From the NCBI RefSeq assembly GCF_000346465.2, contig NC_034013.1, forward strand, positions 16,126,885 through 16,190,884: a DNA stretch of 64,000 nucleotides, read 5' to 3'. Under the pieces are notes generated by a model that was not told where the DNA came from, searched no databases, and saw nothing but the letters and a program-made list of their open reading frames with translations. Positions 34,790-47,129 of this stretch are shown piece by piece. The position numbers and the translations under genes were made by a program. Numbering within the stretch: the first letter of the stretch is position 1; the number at the start of each line of letters is the position of its first letter. The DNA is from Prunus persica. Lineage: Eukaryota > Streptophyta > Magnoliopsida > Rosales > Rosaceae.

Positions 34790-37700
34790 TCGTACTAATG
34801 TAATACGAAGGGACAAAAGTTCCTCCAAGTGTGAAGATAAAAGTTGCTGATGAAAATGAGGCACCGATGTTGCTTGTGAAAAATATGTTGCGACGTTGCT
34901 GCTGATTTGGAAACTTGTTACTCAACCAATTTGAGGAAGAACTAATATTTTACATTTGCACACTGCATCGCACTGTGTGCGAACGATAACGAAAAGGCAA
35001 CTTTGATGTCGATGTACGTGCCGAGTGGAGTAAGATATTTACAAGTTATGTATTTTTGATTATATTGCTTTTAGGTCAACTTTTATGTCGACGTACATAC
35101 CAAGTGGAATAAGGATTATGTCGAGGATTTATTTCAAAAGATCTATCGAGAATTCAAGTATGAATTGCATGACTACTTTCAGTCTTTTGAATCAGCTGAA
35201 CTTGCTAAGGAGAACACTCCCAGGCAGATGATAGGGAGAGACATATCACAATGGCTATATTTATATGCACAATTTCAATCTCCCGACTTTATGATATTAA
35301 ATATCCAACCACTTCGACAAAAGCTCCTCCGAGTGTGAAGATAAAAATTGTTTTTGAAAATGAGGTAGCGAGGTTGTTTGTTAAAAATAAGTTGCAATGT
35401 TCATGCTGATTTGGAAATATGTTAATCAACCAATTTCACAAAGAACTAATATATTACATTTGCACATTGCATCACAACGTATGCGAACGATAACGAATAA
35501 ACAACTTTGATGTTGACGTACATGCCGAGTGGAATAAGGATTATGTCAAGGATTTATTTCATAAAATATATTGGGAATTCAAGTATGGATTGTATGACTA
35601 CTTTAAGTCTTTTCAATCAGCTAAGCACACTAAGGAGAACCATCCCAAGAAGATGATGGGTAGAGACATATCACAATGGCTACGTTTATGTGCACATTTT
35701 CAGTCTCCCGAGTTTATGGTATTAAATATGTAGTCTACAATTCCCTAACATATTTTTTTTAAAAGTTCAAATGTTTTGACTATACATATATATTGTATTA
35801 ATATTCAGTTTACCTATTGTAGAGCTATCAAAAGCCAATAAGGAGAATTAATCAAAGGATATGTATGATAATCATGGTTGGAGCAAAACCAATTTCATTG
35901 CGCCATAAAAAAATACATACAAATAAGTTTGATAGCGAGAAGAATAGTACTTATTTAACGATTTTAATGCTTGATAGTATAAGTATATTTGATTAACGAT
36001 TTTAATGACGACAATCATACTTATTTGAGTCTCGAAACCGCTTAGCCATGATTTTGTTGACATAATGATGACAACCATACTTATTTAAGTCTATGTTATA
36101 GCTGACCTACAATTAACAATAATGAAACATTGGATATTTAACATAATACTTGGCACACTCACAGTGATCTCATCCATAAGGTCATTTTCTTATCTTTAGG
36201 AATGTCGCCCTAATAAGCATGATCCATTAAACATTTTTTTTGAATAATTGCTCAAAGATGTGAATGGGCCAATAAGGAGAATCAATCGAAGGAAAAGTAT
36301 GACCATCATGATTGAATCTATCGCACACACAAAAATCGTGCATCAACTACAAATAATTGTCAAATATTGAATATCGATATTTTAATGCAATGAGGTGGAG
36401 GCACGAATTTTTGGCCTTCATAACGAGGATGTTATAAGAAGACGTATTAATGCAATACGAAAGGACAAAAGCTCCTCCGAGTTGAAGATAAAAGTTGTTG
36501 ATGAAAATGAGGCAACGATGTTGCTTGTGAAAAATAAGTTGTGACGAAACCATTTTGATTTGGAAACATGTTAATCAACCAATTTCAGAAAGAACTAATA
36601 TATTACATTTACGCATTGCATCGCAATGTGTATGATGCTCCATCTTCTTTTTGGTTCAGTTTACTTTATTTGCACTGGATGCTTTCTGCATAGTTACAAA
36701 GTAAAAATACATTCATATGAAGAGGTAATTAACATTAGCTTAATAAGTAATACAATGATATCAATATCAAAAATTTCGGTAAAAGAAAATGAGTACACAA
36801 AAATGCCCATTCATGTGCGACATCTCTATCAAGTATCTCCAATGGTGAGTTGGCTAAAGCCTCGCCTATTGATGGGAAAAACTCGAAAGTATTTACAAGT
36901 TATGTATTTTTGATTATATTGCTTTTAGGTCACGTTTGTTGTCGACGTACAGGCGAGTGGAATAAGGATTATGTTGATGTGCACATTTTTAGTCTCCCTA
37001 GTTTATGGTATTAAATATGTAGTTTACAATTCCCTAACATATTTGTTTTAAAAGTTCAAATAATTTTACTATACATATATATTGTATTAATATTCTTTTT
37101 ACTTATTGTAGAGTGATAGAAAGCCAATAAAGAGAATTAATCAAAGGATAAGTATGACGATCATGCTGGAGGAAAACCATTTTCATTGCGCTATAAAAAA
37201 TACGTAGAAATATGTTTGATAGCGAGAAGAATTGTACTTATTTAACGATTTTAATGCTTGATAGTATAAGTATGTTTGATTAATGATTTTAATGACGACA
37301 ATCACACTTATTTAAGTCTCGAAACGGCTTAGCCATGATTTTGTTGACATAATAATGACAATCATACTTATTTAAGTCTATGTCATAGTTGACCTACAAT
37401 TAACAATAGTGAACCATGAGATATTTAACATAATACTTGGCACACTCACAGTGATCTCATCCATAAGGTCTTTTTCTCTTGTCTTCGGGAACGTCATTCC
37501 AATAAGCATAATTTATCGAACATTTTTTCCGAAAAATTACCCCAAGATGTGAAAGAGCCAATAAGAAGAATCGATCGAAGGAGAAGTATGACCATCATGA
37601 TGGAGCAAAACTATTTTCATTGCTTTATCAAAAACACGTAGAAGTATGTTTGATAGTGAGAAGAAAATTTATCGCACACACAAAAATCGTGCATCAATTA

Positions 37701-40700
37701 CAAATAATTGTCAAATATTAAATATCGATATTTTAATGCAATGAGGTTGAGGCACGAATCTTTGGCCCTTCATAACAAGGATATTACAAGAAGTCGTATT
37801 AATGCAATACGAAGGGACAAAAGCTCCTTTGAATGTGAAGATAAAAGTTGCTGATGAAAATGAGGCAACGATGTTGCTTTTGAAAAATAAGCTGTGATGT
37901 TACTATTGATTTGAAAACATGTTAATCGACCAATTTCATGAAGAACTAATATATTACATTTGTGCATTGCATCGCAATGTGTATGATGCTCTATTTGCTT
38001 TTTGGTTCAGTTTACTTTATTTGCACTAGATGCTTTCTGCATAGTTACAAAGTAAAAATACATTCATATGAAGAGGTAATTAACATTAGCTTAATAAGTA
38101 ATACAATGATATCAATACCAAAAATACACAAAAATGCCCATTCATGTGCGACATCTCTATCAAGTATCTTCAATGGTGAGTTGGCTAAAGCCTCCCCTGT
38201 TGATAGGAAAAACTCGAAAGTATTTACATGTTATGTATTTTTGATTATATTATTTTTAGGTCACGTTTGATGTCGACGTACAAGGCGTGTGGAATAAGGA
38301 CTACATCGAGGATTTATTTCAGAAGATATATCGGGAATTCAAGTATGAATTGCATGATTACTTTTAAGTTGAGAGGCTCTGATTGCTACTCCAACTTTTG
38401 TCTGTTTCTTCACCATAGCAGCGTGCTTCTTACCAACAAGATGAGAACTGAAAACTGTCTAACTATTGCACACCACATTGCATACAGTACACGTTCTGAC
38501 CGCACCAGTTGCTGCTCCTTCTAATATGATCTTTCGCTTCTTTGTCTCCAAATCCTCCTCTGGCTCGGAACCCTTGGTTCCTGGGTTTCCATTGGTTCAA
38601 TTATTGCATCTGTTGCAGTTGATGGAACATTTGAGGTTGAGGCATTGCCATCATTCTTTAACTTTTCAAGTTGCTCCAAGTTCTTTTGATGTTTCTTTCC
38701 AACTAGGTGTTTGATGTAGGTGTCATTGCTGTTACAATTGACTTTACAAACTTCACACCATGCAAACTAAACAAGTTTGATTTTATTTGGATCTTTACTC
38801 CAAATGCCAGTAGCTTCAGATTGAACTGCAGCAAAATATGGGCCAACATTTGGAGCCACTAAGCTAGCCTACATAATGAAAATAGTAAAAGTAAGTAATA
38901 TATTAATAATAAAAAAAAAGTAAAAAATTACAAAATAAGATAAATAATGCCCACTTGAAGGACGCATATAAGAAAACTTTGAGAATTCAAATAATAACAT
39001 AAAGAATGCAAGATCCTCTAGATGGCTCACATGATACAAGCAAGTGTATCCAAAATCACTCATAAAGACTCGAGGGCACCTAAATACTATATCACAGGTG
39101 AAAGAAAAAAAGAACCAAATACTGAAATGCGGACATTATGAAAAGATGTATGGCAAAAGTGACAGAAGAATCATAAAAGGAAAGCTAGTTAAATTGTTAT
39201 TTAAATGAGCCTTGTGCCTTTTACCAGCCACGTGCTTAATGTAAACTTCTTGGCTATTGCAAACAACGTTGCATATTGTGCAAATTCTACTTATTTAATG
39301 ATTTTAATGCTTGATAGTATAAGTATGTTTGATTAACGATTTTAATGATGACAATCATACCTATTTAAGTCTCGAAACTGCCTCGCCATGATTTTGTTGA
39401 CATAATAGTGACAATCATACTTATTTAAGTCTATGTCATAGTTGACCTACAATTAACAATAATGAACCATGAGATATTTTAAATAATACTTGGCACACTA
39501 GTAGTGTTCTCATCCATAAGGTCATTTTCTCTTGTCTTCAAGAGCATCATTCCAATAAGGATGATTCATCAAACATTTTTTTTGAATAATTACCCCAAGA
39601 AGTGAAAGAGCCAATAAGAAGAATCGATCGAAGGAAAAGTATGACCATCATGATGGAGCAAAACTATTTTCATTGCTCTATCAAAAACACGTAGAAGTAT
39701 GTTTGATAGTGAGAAAAAAATTTATCGCACACACAAAAATCGTGCATCAACTACAAATAATTGTCAAATATTGAATATCGATATTTTAATGCAATGAGGT
39801 TGAGGCACGAATCTTTGGCCTTTCATAACAAGGATATTACAAGAAGTCGTATTAATGCAATACAAAGGGACAAAAGCTCATTCGAGTGTGAAGATAAAAG
39901 TTGCTAATTAAAATGAGGCAACAATGTTGCTTTTGAAAAATAAGTTGTGATATTACTATTGATTTGGAAACATGTTAATCAACCAATTTCAGGAAGAACT
40001 AATATATTACATTTGCACATTGCATCGCAATGTGTGCAAATGATAACAAACATGCATGATGCTCCATCTATTTTTTGGTTTAGTTTACTTTATTGGCACT
40101 AGATGCTTTCTGCATAGTTACAAAGTAAAAATAAATTCATATGAAGAGGTAATTAAAATTAGTTTAATAAGTAATACAATGATATTAATAACAAAAATTC
40201 CGGTGAAAGAAAATGAGTACACAAAAATGCCCATTCATGTGCGACATCTCTATCAAGTATCTCCAACGGTGAGTTGGCTAAAGCCTCCCCTGTTGATGGG
40301 AAAAACTCAAAAGTATTTACATGTTATGTATTTTTTATTATATTGCTTTTAGGTCACGTTTGATGTCGACGTGCAGGGCGTGTGGAATAATGACTATGTC
40401 GAGGATTTATTTCAGAAGATATATCGGGAATTCAAGTATGAATTGCATGATTACTTTAGTCTTTCGAATCAGCTAAACATGCTATGGCCAAGAAGATTAT
40501 GGGAAGAGACATATCACAATGGCTATGTTTATGTGCACATTTTCAGTCTCCCGAGTTTACGGTATTAAATATGCAGTTTACAATTCCCTAACATATTTGT
40601 TTTAAAAGTTCAAATGTTTTGACTATACATATATATTGTATTAATATTTAGTTTACTTATTGTAGAGCGATCAAAAACGAATAACGAGAATTAATCAAAA

Positions 40701-42480
40701 GATATGTATGATGCACATGCTGGAGCAAAACCATTTTCATTACGCTATCAAAAATATGTAGAAATATGTTTGATAGCAAGAAGAATTGTACTTATTTAAT
40801 GATTTCAATGTTTGATAGTATAAGTATATTTGATTAATGACTTTAATGACAACAATCATATTTATTTAAGTCTCGAAACTGCTTAGCCATGATTTTGTTG
40901 ACATAATAATGACAATCATACTTATTTAAGTCTATGTTATCGCTAACCTACAATTAACAATAATGAAACATTGGATATTTAACATAATACTTGGCACACT
41001 CACAGTGATCTCATCCATAAGGTCATTTTCTCTTATTTTCAGGAACGTCACTCCAATAAGCATGATCCATCAAACATTTTTTCCGAATAATTGCCCCAAG
41101 ATGTGAAAGTGCCAATAAGGAGAATCGATCGAAGGAAAAGTATGACCATCATGATGGAGCAAAACCATTTTAATTGCTCTATCTAAAACACGTAGAAGTA
41201 TGTTTGATAGCTAGAAAAAAAAATCTATTGCACACACAAAAATCGTGCATCAACTACAAATAATTGTCAAATATTGAATATCGATATTTTAATGCAATGA
41301 GGTTGAGGCATGAATCTTTGTCCTTCATAACGAGGATGTTACAAAAAGTCGTATTAATGCAATACGAAGGGACAAAAACTCCTCCGAGTGTGAAGATAAA
41401 AGTTGTTGATGAAAATGAGGCAATGATTGCTTGTGAAAAATAAGTTGTGATGTTACTACTGACTTGGAAGCATGTTAATCAACCAATTTCAGGAAGAACT
41501 GCAATATGGGTGAACGATAACGAATAGGCAACTTTGATGTCGACATACATGCCGAATGGAATAAGGTGATTACAACTTATGTACTTTTGATTATATTGCT
41601 TTTATGTTAACTTTGATGTCAACGTACATGTCGAGTGGAATAAGGATTATGTTGAGGATTTATTTCATAATGTTTATCGGGAATTCAAGTATGAATTGCA
41701 TGATTACTTCAAGTCTTTGGAATTAGCTGAACATGCCAAGGAGACCTCTTCTAAGGAGATGAAGAGGAGAGACAAATCAAAATGACTATTTATGTGCATT
41801 TTTTCAATCTCCCGACTTCATGATATTAAATATGCAACTACTTCCACAAAAGCTCATCCGAGTGTGAAGATAAAAGTTTCTGCTGAAAATGAGGCAGCGA
41901 TGTTGCTTGTGAAAAATAAGTTGCGGTCTTGATGTTGATTTGGAAACATGTTAATCAACCAATTTCAAGAACTAATATATTACATTTGCACATTACATCG
42001 CACTGTGTGCAAACGATAACGAACATGAAACTTTGATGTCAACGTACATGCGGAGTGGAATAAGGATTATGTCGACGATTTATTTCAAAAGATCTATCGG
42101 GAATTCAAGTATGAATTGCATGACTACTTCAAGTCTTTTGAACCAGCTAAACACGCTAAGGAAAACCCTCCCAAGGAGATGATGAGGAGTGGCAAATCAC
42201 AATGGCTATATTTATGTGCACATTTTAAGTCTCTCGAGTGTATGGTATTAAATATGCAGTTTACAATTCCCTAACATATTTGTTTTAAAAGTTTAAATGT
42301 TTTAACTATACATATATATTGTATTAAATATTCAGTTTTCCTATTATAGAGTGATCAAAGCCCAATAAGGAGAATTGATCGAAGGATAAGTATGAGCATC
42401 ATATTAGAGGCAAATCATTTCATTATGCTATCAAAAATACGTAGAAGAATGTTTGATAGTGAGAAGGTTAAATATGACCA
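34790..42480 (+). repeat. Tandem array of decayed transposase-like units (about 5 units)
   Basis: Four recognisable segments recur in fixed order. (1) ggacaaaagctcctccgagtg at about 34806, 36465, 37810, 39863 and 41366, with extra partial copies at 35316 and 41846. (2) A block starting gatgctccatct at about 36630, 37985 and 40058. (3) gaataaggattatgtcgagg at about 35110, 35530, 36960, 38290, 40385, 41640 and 42058. (4) gcttgatagtataagtatg at about 35970, 37256, 39310 and 40808. Periods are roughly 1.65, 1.35, 2.05 and 1.5 kb. Segment 3 translates as a degenerate protein with WNKDYVEDLFQKIYREFKYE and a later DISQWLCLCAHFQSPEF. This resembles the conserved part of plant CACTA/En-Spm-associated Transposase_24-type proteins. 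All copies have stops. The array probably grew by unequal exchange. Confidence 0.72.
38366..39286 (-). pseudogene. Captured fragment of the zinc-finger gene inside the array
   Basis: About 920 bp match 48727-49647 of the zinc-finger gene: most of its last exon, the whole preceding intron and the end of the exon before. The fragment has the same strand as the source. It interrupts segment 3 of one array unit (junction ...gattactttta/agttgagaggctc) and the array resumes at segment 4 (about 39287). It carries a nonsense change where the source reads a Gln codon before SAWCEVC (near 38767, CAG to TAG) and several frameshifts. The intron is kept, so it was copied at DNA level, not by reverse transcription. 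Confidence 0.85.
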
Positions 42481-42520
42481 TCATGCTCAAGACTAGTTGG
42501 GAAGGGAGGTTAGTCAAGGT

Positions 42521-43111
42521 TGTATGACTAACAGTTCATCATCAAGGGTGCTTGATTTCAAAGGTGTAGAAGTGGTGGCATTAGAGGATAAGGTTCACAA
42601 AAGTGAAGTCAAGACAAGGGATGATGGAGAGAATGTTGTTGGGTCGGAGAGAACCAAAAAGATGCTTCTTACCAAGGTGGTCATGGATGGGACTCCAAGG
42701 TGGGTGGAGCTTGACATAAAGGTTAAAGAAGACGGGTATCAACAACAAACTCATAAAGGGGTTCTACTTGAGGTGGAGCCTTCATCACAAGCAAGGTCCG
42801 AGCCTAAGGAATCTATTAAATCATCCCTAAGTTTTGGATGGATGGACAAAGGAGATTCAACTACGTTTCGGAGTGCTTTGGGAGGTATGAAGAGGGAAAG
42901 TTGGATGGGTGCTTTGATGAAAAGAAAGGCGTTAGTTCATAAATCCAAGAGCAAAGTTGGTGGCTACGTGGGGATTTATAGAACAAGGGTTGGTATGCGA
43001 TTTGCATACCAAGGCGTGTCAAGAATTCAAGGTTCTAAGAAGATGAGGAGCAAGGAGCTCGACATAGAGGATCTCTTTTCTACACAGGAGGTTTGCATGG
43101 CCCAAGTATAG
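42521..43111 (+). CDS. Hypothetical open frame, transposon-derived likely
   Basis: 196 codons from ATG 42521 (MTNSSSSRVLDFKGVEV) to TAG 43111. The product is basic and low in hydrophobics, with no domain, signal or membrane segment that I recognise. It begins just after the transposase-like array, and sequence after it is broken by many stops. No introns or promoter are evident. Position and composition suggest a fragment of a mobile element or a random long frame; I assign no function. Confidence 0.3.
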   Translation, partial: CMTNSSSSRVLDFKGVEVVALEDKVHKSEVKTRDDGENVVGSERTKKMLLTKVVMDGTPRWVELDIKVKEDGYQQQTHKGVLLEVEPSSQARSEPKESIKSSLSFGWMDKGDSTTFRSALGGMKRESWMGALMKRKALVHKSKSKVGGYVGIYRTRVGMRFAYQGVSRIQGSKKMRSKELDIEDLFSTQEVCMAQV

Positions 43112-43884
43112 CATTGGGTGGGGCACCTCCTCACCTGAGGTGCGTTGATGCAAAAGGTTTCTTGCCATTGTGCAGCTCTTGGGAATTACTAGAACTGTTT
43201 CCAAGAGGTTGAAGAGGTTCTAGGGATCAACTATTGTTCATAGGTGATTGATGGTTCGCCAAGGTGAAGATTGCTGAACTTTTGGCTCATCATGATGTGG
43301 GAGGAGGAAGAGGAACCAAGGGTCGCAAGGATGGAGCAGCAAGGAAGGAGAAGAAGTCGCAAGGAGGCAACAACACAGTAGGAGACTGGTTGGTTTTGGC
43401 CGATGCTCAAAATTGGCGTCTCTATCTTCAGCTAGGGTTCTTGTGAGAGCTAAGAGGGTTCAAGATTTTAACCAAAGTTGTTCTTACATACTAGTGAATT
43501 TCTCGGTTGGATTACTAAGAGGACGTAGGCATGAGGCCGAACCTTTATAAATCTTTGTGTTCTTGTGTGTTTGTTTTCTCTCTTCAACATGCATGTGTTT
43601 TATTCTCAAAGGGGTTTGTATGTGTGTCGTCGTATAGTCCATCAACGACAATATCTTATAGTGTTTTCGCACAACAAATAGAATACTCGTTACTATGATC
43701 TTTGTATTGTCTCCTTGATCTAGGAATGAAGTATTTGAAAGCAGAAGATTGAGGAGTCAGAAATTCATAAAGAAGAAAATCTTTACTTTTTATCGTCCAA
43801 GGAACAATTAATGCTAGTTTATGAGACAATTCTAAAGAAATATTTTTCTAATCATGTCAAAAGTTTTCTAGCTCTATCTTGTTT
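43112..43884. other. Possible Copia 3' end remnant
   Basis: The string gccaaggtgaagattgctg near 43258-43276 resembles the polypurine tract and LTR start of Copia elements. A stretch ending gttttcgcacaaca near 43675 resembles an LTR end. I do not see a second LTR or target duplication, so this is tentative. Confidence 0.3.
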
Positions 43885-43944
43885 CTAATCATGTAACTGT
43901 TGGAAGATTTCTTTCTTTCTTTTTTTTGTTGGTGGCTTTTTTTT

Positions 43945-46560
43945 CTCTTTCAAACTTTGTTTTAAGCAGCAAGATGATTCCATACCTAGTTCTGATGAAG
44001 CCAATCTTATGTTAATATCTTGCCCATTTATATTGGAATATCTTATATCAATCATATCGTTGAACCACAGCAAGCACCCCCTTCCTCCATCTCGGATATC
44101 CAAAACCAAATTTGCAAAAGCGATGCAGGAGCAGTTGTTCATGCACATCATCTCACATTCCTTGAGGTTCATACTTGTGTTATATTAGGATTGTTCTATA
44201 CTTGGCAATTTCACCCCCAAAGTACTTCTTAAAGATGTCTACACTGCAATTCAGTTGAGTCTTTCTCACACAGCTATGTGACCAATCCACCAAGTCCCAG
44301 TCTTGTTGAAAGTTTGGTACAAGCAGCTACATACTGGGGACTTGGTTTCCATCACTCCCGATGTAGCTCAGCCCAAATCCATCTTGAGTTAACGCCAGCC
44401 TGATAAGGGTTGAGCTGTTGAGAAGCTTATAACCATAATATACTTCATCATCATTATCCAACACAAATAATATGTGTACTGATGGACATATTTTATATTA
44501 TATATTTAACCTCATTCTTAGTATATTTTGGTTAATATCTTAGAAGAATTTTGATACTTTGAATTATATTTCTAATATAGGACTTTCGACTCTCTCTGGA
44601 GCAAAACATAATCAAATAGACGACTTTTGGAGTAATTCCAGTTGGAGGATGTTCGTGAGTCACTTAGCTTGATCTTATCAAAATTTCAAAATTTTCTTCC
44701 AAGCGGTTATTTTCTGGCAATAAAATAAAGGAGCAGTGCGCGGTGCTGGAATAGTGACGTGTTGGGCTTTTACTGCTTTTTTGGAGCCCAAGATGACCTC
44801 GGATGGGTTCGTGGCCTTCTAGAGAAGTGTTCAAAACATTTTTATCTTTAAAACAAGCTATATTGGGCCAGATTTGGAGGAGATTGGGGCCAAAACGTGG
44901 CTGGGCAGATTTTGGGCAGATTCTCCTATTCCAATTTGGACTTTATTTCCTAGTATTATTTTATTTTAATTAGTTTCCTTGTGGGGATAGAAAAGCTGTA
45001 CATTGGCAGCTAGGTTTTAAGGGGTATTTAAGCTCTTTCTCACAAGGAATTTAGGACTTCTTTTTCACTTTTGAACTTTGCATTGTGAAGAGCAATTGTT
45101 AGGGTTTTGGGTTTTCGCAACTTTCAGGTATTTTCGTTCTTTTCTTCTTAATGATATTTTCTTGGATTTCAATTATGAGTATGCATAATTAAATTTCTTT
45201 TGCTAGGGTGAAGCCTTGAACCTTAGCATGAATATGTGATTTTTATTTAATTGCTTATGATGAGTGCATGCCTGCTTTGAATTGTTAATCACTGTTTTAA
45301 ACTATCTAATTGTCTTAATGCCTGATCACCATTAGGATCTTTAGAAAAGTAACTGGATGCAATTTTGGTTGGAAGGTTCCCTGAAATTGATGCTAGCTTC
45401 TTGTGGTTAATAATTGTAATTTCACTTAAGATGAACACCACGTCTTAAGGGTGCATGGTTTTTCAAAGGGTTTTCACAAAACTTAATGAGTCTTTCATGT
45501 TCAGATTTGATCCAAACGTCCGGACGGGTTGCATGTTGGATATACGTTCTGTGTTTGAGGTTCCAAGTAGAATATACATTAGGAAAACCTAACCTTCAAA
45601 GTGGCACGTGCAAATCATAAATAATTGGTAAAAGTTCATAGGATTGCTAGGTGATGGTGAAACCCTAGTGCTTTTATAAATTGATATTCAAAACTCTTTC
45701 CTTCAATTGTATTTGTTTTTGTTTAATATTTGTTTTTAGAATCAACCAAATTCATAATCATCTTTGTTGACCTTTTATTTTAAGTAGTTATTTGGAATTT
45801 GTTTTTACTTAAATTGCTAATTAGTCCTTGAGGAAAACGACCTTGCATGAGCATCTATACTACAATAGCTTTGTATTCTTGCAAGTATTTTATGTGATTT
45901 TAACCCTGTTTGCACAGGTACTAAAAATCCTATCATGTACGAATGGTTTGGATTTAAATTATGCATCCCACTAAATTGGATTCCATTCCATGGTGCAGTC
46001 CGATATTTTATAACAGAACCCTCCCTCAGAATTAATTCATGGTATCCATCAGGACCAAGTTGATCTGTATAATTCCCTTGAGAAGGATCCTGGGGCTTTT
46101 CCAGGGTGTAAGATGCAATTTAAAACTTGTGATTTTGTTCCTAACAAGCTTCATACCTGGTATTAATCCATCACCTGGGTAATCAAACTCTGCCATAAAA
46201 TATTATCACGGTCATTATGAACATTGCCATCTATCACAACAAGATTCCGGAATCCAAAAGCTGTGCCATTGGATTCTGTGCAGAACTTGATGTGTTGGAA
46301 GACCAAACTGTAGTGTTCTTATGGTCAACAAGGCCAAGAATTCCAGGGCTGCGCACCTTGAGTACACCTGATGAACCAGTGAGGGGTGTGTTTCTGTTGG
46401 CAATCCATACATTGGTGGTAACCAATATCTTCTTGTACAATATGGCCACATACCAGTTTTTTGAAGCACCAAGACTGAAAAATTCAAGCTCAAAAGTTCT
46501 GCCAATTGAGACTACGGTCTCACCATCTGCAATGGACTCAAAATTTTATGAAGCAAATTG
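43945..46560 (-). pseudogene. G-type lectin S-receptor-like kinase, broken 5' part
   Basis: On the minus strand the order is B-lectin domain (about 46530-46230, with VTTNVWIANRNTPLTGSSG and TTVWSSNTSSSAQNPMAQLL), then an S-locus glycoprotein domain (about 46180-45950 continuing at 44470-44230, with APWNGIQFSGMHNLNPN and a later LALTQDGFGLSYIGSDG), then a PAN domain (about 44172-43970, [20 protein letters not shown]). Frame changes and stops are present in each part. The signal peptide exon, transmembrane segment and kinase are missing. The S-locus domain is split by a solo LTR at 44480-45935. Intact relatives are plasma-membrane receptors; this one cannot be. Confidence 0.85.
44480..45935 (+). 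mobile_element. Solo LTR of 1,456 bp inserted in the receptor-kinase pseudogene
   Basis: Starts TGATGGACAT and ends AAATCCTATCA, giving TGAT..ATCA ends. It is flanked by the 5-bp duplication TGTAC (44475-44479 and 45936-45940). The insert splits the S-locus domain of the pseudogene, whose reading resumes exactly on the other side. Length and the final segment (gattttaaccctgtttgcacagg) suggest a gypsy-type LTR in plus orientation. No internal region remains. Confidence 0.88.
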
Positions 46561-47129
46561 AAGGAAAGATGGAAGGTCAAATACATCTACAATTTTTATT
46601 TTTATTTTCCTATTAAGACTTTCATGATTAAGGAGGGCCTCCATATGTTGGCCACTTGTAGATCTAACAATGTAGTTTACTTGAGTTAATTGCCTAGCGT
46701 TGAGTCCTTACTGCAATTATCAAATTTGAATTTTGATTGGTAATATGAATATGACTGTGCAAAGGGGAACATAGTTCATGCGAGACTTTCATAAGGCACA
46801 TGAAAAAGAATTAAGAGCTAGAAAATTTTACACAAAAGACCCCTCCTTTTTAATCTCTTTTAATGTTTATACATATGGTACATGAAAATTTTATGTTAGT
46901 CTCGTCCAAATAATCAAACAGGGATACACGAAAATGCATGGGAAACAATTTAGTGCAAGTTCCTCACGTTGCCCCATGTAAATGCGATTCCTTTTCTCTA
47001 CTGACATGCTTGCATATTTTATCATTGCTCAATCCTTCATTGGAATGGTCTCTCGGAAATTCCACAGCCACAGACGTTAGAGCTGAAGCTGGAATACCAT
47101 GTAATCATCGGGATGCTACCTCTGAACCT
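46561..47129. other. Left part of segmental duplication
   Basis: 46575-46690 and 46860-47130 match 28280-28400 and 29180-29490. No gene here. Confidence 0.5.

Noticed and set aside
46217..46561. 114-codon plus-strand frame across the receptor-kinase pseudogene
   Set aside because: It is antisense to the B-lectin domain, which is recognisable on the minus strand.
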